A stretch of 64,000 nucleotides of DNA from CACZQA01 sp050943615 (GTDB lineage Bacteria; Actinomycetota; Coriobacteriia; Coriobacteriales; QAMH01), in NCBI GenBank assembly GCA_050943615.1, contig JBMNPN010000001.1, positions 34,765 to 98,764 of the forward strand, given 5' to 3'. A program made the translations under genes and the position numbers. The notes beneath the pieces were generated by a model. It ran no database searches and was not told where the DNA came from. It was given only the letters and a program-made list of their open reading frames with translations. Every line of letters begins with the position of its first letter. The first letter of the stretch is position 1. Below are positions 61,689 to 64,000 of this stretch, one piece after another.

Positions 61689-63725
61689 ATGTCAGCTTCT
61701 GATGGGTTCCAGGTGAACCACGGCCTCTGGGAGCGCTTTGCCCCGCTGCTCTCGAGCGTCGAGAAACCGTCGCGCTACCTCGGGCAGGAGTGGGGGAGCG
61801 TCGAGCCCTCCGATAAGCCGGACGCCGACTACCACGCCGTCGTCATCTATCCCGACACCTACGAGATCGGGCAGGCCAACCAGGCACTCGCCATCCTCTA
61901 CGACGAGCTCAACCGCGACGAGCGCATCTACTGCGAGCGCGCGTTTCTGCCGTGGGTCGACCTGAGCGCCCTCATGCGGGAGCAGGGGCTGCCGTTGGCA
62001 TCCCTCGAGAGCTTCACGCCGCTTTCGGACTTCGACTTCGTCGGCATCACGCTGCCCCACGAGCTTGCCGCGACCAACGTGCTCGAGGTGCTCGACCTGG
62101 GCGGCATCCCGCTGCATGCAGACGAGCGCGGACAGGACGACCCGCTCGTCTTCGCCGGCGGGCCGTGCGCCTTCAATCCCGAGCCCTTCGCGCCGTTCTT
62201 CGACGCGATTTTCATCGGGGCAGGCGAAAGCGCAGACCGAGAGGTGGCGCTGCTGCACCGCACGCTCAAGGGCCAGGGCGCGACGCGCGCGGAAATCCTG
62301 CACGAGCTCTCCCAGGTCGAGGGGCTCTACGTCCCGAGCCTCTATTCGCCGAGCGAGCACGTTGCCACCGGTGCTGGCGCCGATGCGCCTGTCTACCAGA
62401 CGGTCGCGCCGATAGAGGAAGACGTTCCCGCCGTGGTCGTGAAACGGCTGGCCTCCGATTTTGCGGCGACCAACCCGCTCCCGCGCCCCGTGGTCCCGTA
62501 CTGCGAGCTCGTCCATGACCGCCTGTCCATCGAGATCCTGCGCGGCTGCAATCGCGGCTGCCGGTTCTGCCAGGCGGGCATGATCTATCGGCCGGTGCGC
62601 GAGCGCTCGGCCGACAGCGTGATAGCCGCCGTGGCCCAGGGCCTTGCCTGCACGGGCTACGACGAGGTCTCGCTCACCTCGCTTTCCTCCACGGACCACT
62701 CCAACATCGCGAACATGCTCAGGCGCCTGGACCGCCGTTTCGAGGGGACGGGCAAGAGCGTGAGCCTGCCCAGCCAGCGCGTCGATGCCTTTGGCATCGA
62801 GCTCGCCCGTCTCGTGGCAGGCGAGAAGAAGGGCGGCATCACGCTCGCTCCCGAGGCGGGAACGCAACGCCTGCGCGACATCATCAACAAGGGCGTCACC
62901 GAAAAGGATCTCTTCACGGCCGTGACCAGTGCCTTCGAGGCAGGATGGCGCCGTCTCAAGCTCTACTTCATGATCGGGTTGCCCGGCGAGACGGACGAGG
63001 ACGTCGCCGGCATCGGGGATTTGTGCCGCAGAGTCTATGCGGCGGCCAAGGACTCCGTTCCCGAACGCGAGCGCGGCAGTGTGCGCCTGTCCGTCTCCGT
63101 TGCGCTGTTCGTCCCGAAGCCGGCAACTCCCTTCCAGTGGGACGGGCAGATCCCACGAGCCGAAATCGAGCACCGCATCGAGGTCCTCAAGGCGAGCTTT
63201 CCCAAGAAGGCGATTGAGCTCAGCTGGCATGATTCCGAGACGAGCTATGTCGAGGCGGCGCTTGCCCGCGGCGGGCGCGAGTGCGCGCGGCTCATCGAGG
63301 AGGCGTGGCGTCGTGGCGCGCGCTTCGATGCCTGGACCGAGCAGTTCGACTGGGACGCCTGGCAGCAGGCGGGGGAGTCCGTCGGCGTTCCCGTCCTCGA
63401 GGCCGCGACGCGCGTCTTTGCAGAGGACGACCCGCTTCCCTGGGACCACATCTCGTGCGGCGTGCGCAAGAGCTACCTGCTGCGCGAGCGGCACAAGGCG
63501 GCGCGGGGCGAGACGACGCCCGATTGCAGCTTCGGCGCCTGCTCTGCCTGCGGCGTCTGCACCGACCTTCTGACCTGCAACGCAACCGAGCTGCCGCGAC
63601 AGGCCACGGCGGCAGAGCGCGCCCGCATCGAGCGCGCGCAGGGCACGGTGCCCGCGCCGACGCCCGAGACCATCGCCAAGCTCGCCGGTGCGCGTGCCAA
63701 GGCGCATGCTGGGGAGGGGATGTGA
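61689..63725 (+). CDS. B12-binding-like radical SAM protein, TIGR03960 family
   Basis: 678 residues. An N-terminal cobalamin-binding-like domain (VVIYPDTYEIGQANQALAIL, GITLPHELAATN, PLVFAGGPCAFNPEPF) precedes the radical SAM core with Cys-x3-Cys-x2-Cys in RGCNRGCRFCQAG. A Cys-rich C-terminal motif (CSFGACSACGVC) may hold another cluster. Family members are widespread next to the DUF2344 gene, which follows here with overlapping stop and start. Its reaction is not established to my knowledge. Confidence 0.92.
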   Translation: MSASDGFQVNHGLWERFAPLLSSVEKPSRYLGQEWGSVEPSDKPDADYHAVVIYPDTYEIGQANQALAILYDELNRDERIYCERAFLPWVDLSALMREQGLPLASLESFTPLSDFDFVGITLPHELAATNVLEVLDLGGIPLHADERGQDDPLVFAGGPCAFNPEPFAPFFDAIFIGAGESADREVALLHRTLKGQGATRAEILHELSQVEGLYVPSLYSPSEHVATGAGADAPVYQTVAPIEEDVPAVVVKRLASDFAATNPLPRPVVPYCELVHDRLSIEILRGCNRGCRFCQAGMIYRPVRERSADSVIAAVAQGLACTGYDEVSLTSLSSTDHSNIANMLRRLDRRFEGTGKSVSLPSQRVDAFGIELARLVAGEKKGGITLAPEAGTQRLRDIINKGVTEKDLFTAVTSAFEAGWRRLKLYFMIGLPGETDEDVAGIGDLCRRVYAAAKDSVPERERGSVRLSVSVALFVPKPATPFQWDGQIPRAEIEHRIEVLKASFPKKAIELSWHDSETSYVEAALARGGRECARLIEEAWRRGARFDAWTEQFDWDAWQQAGESVGVPVLEAATRVFAEDDPLPWDHISCGVRKSYLLRERHKAARGETTPDCSFGACSACGVCTDLLTCNATELPRQATAAERARIERAQGTVPAPTPETIAKLAGARAKAHAGEGM

Positions 63726-64000
63726 TGATGAGCGAGGGATTCCGCCTCTGCATCCGCTACCGCGTGTCCGACCGGCTCGCCTACCTATCACATCTCGAGA
63801 CCGTCGAGGCCATGCGCCGCATCGTGCGCCGCGCCCAGCTGCCCTATGCGGTCTCGGAAGGGTTCAGCCCGCATATGAAGGCGAGCTTCGGGCCGGCGCT
63901 TCCCGTGGGCGCAGGAGGCGACAACGAGCTTTTCGACGTGCGCCTCACCGAGTACGTCGACCCCGACGAAGCGCTTTCCCGGCTCCAGGCGATGGCGCCC
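63725..64000 (+). CDS. DUF2344 (TIGR03936) family protein, 5' part (runs off the window)
   Basis: The first 92 residues are visible and open to the end: FRLCIRYRVSDRLAYLSHLE followed by MRRIVRRAQLPYAVSEGFSPH and ASFGPALPVG, the typical N-terminus of this family that accompanies the TIGR03960 radical SAM protein, sometimes fused to it. The ATG at 63725 overlaps the upstream TGA and has GGGGAGG upstream; ATG 63728 is also possible. Function unknown. Confidence 0.88.
   Translation, partial: MMSEGFRLCIRYRVSDRLAYLSHLETVEAMRRIVRRAQLPYAVSEGFSPHMKASFGPALPVGAGGDNELFDVRLTEYVDPDEALSRLQAMAP

Overview
The window looks like a chromosomal segment of a high-GC, Gram-positive, anaerobic actinobacterium, most likely class Coriobacteriia (Collinsella/Olsenella-like; the genus is not resolvable by eye). 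The reasons are the GC-rich codon use, GTG and TTG starts, a clostridial-type 2[4Fe-4S] ferredoxin, a soluble-type molybdopterin oxidoreductase with a small Fe-S partner, a membrane-bound LuxR regulator, ChW-like surface repeats, a Tat lipoprotein, and the absence of an outer-membrane system. No phage, insertion sequence, CRISPR array or rRNA was seen.

Layout. 1-4000: the 3' end of an AddA/UvrD-like helicase-nuclease, a MATE exporter, dinB and an orphan DUF47 (PhoU-like) gene. 4000-10400: tRNA-Leu, then tig-clpP-clpX (folding and proteolysis) and valS, bounded by strong terminators. 10400-14260: an MFS exporter, larB, a flavodoxin-fold reductase and a convergent amidohydrolase-fold gene. 14260-14950: a 694-base non-coding stretch with a possible small RNA and a long perfect inverted repeat. 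14950-25000: a surface-polysaccharide cluster with CDP-glucose 4,6-dehydratase, the RfbH/E1 dehydrase, a large membrane protein, three glycosyltransferases, LicD and a Wzx-type flippase.

25000-34700 is an accessory metabolic and sensory block. It holds two paralogous lactonase-fold beta-propellers (one Tat-exported lipoprotein, one cytoplasmic), a divergent polytopic LuxR regulator, a LysR regulator, a divergent molybdopterin oxidoreductase with its Fe-S partner, and a TIM-barrel protein of unknown function. 34700-41800 is a second glycan block: a TPP-dependent, acetolactate-synthase-like enzyme of the type found in surface-sugar loci, an extended SDR, a DPM1/ArnC-type glycosyltransferase and a GT-C membrane enzyme. 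It is interrupted by a reverse-strand pair (KDPG aldolase and NagD-like phosphatase). Together, the two glycan blocks could encode a 3,6-dideoxy or C-branched CDP-sugar pathway.

41800-64000 is mostly cell-envelope core: PBP1A, an L,D-transpeptidase with long ChW-like repeats, an LRR surface protein, an OmpR-type two-component system, ferredoxin, an RlmCD-type rRNA methylase, tRNA-Arg, cyclophilin, a TPR membrane protein and ndk. It ends with the elongasome operon mreB-mreC-mreD-mrdA-rodA, followed by a DUF697 gene and the paired radical-SAM (TIGR03960) and DUF2344 (TIGR03936) genes, the last cut by the window edge.
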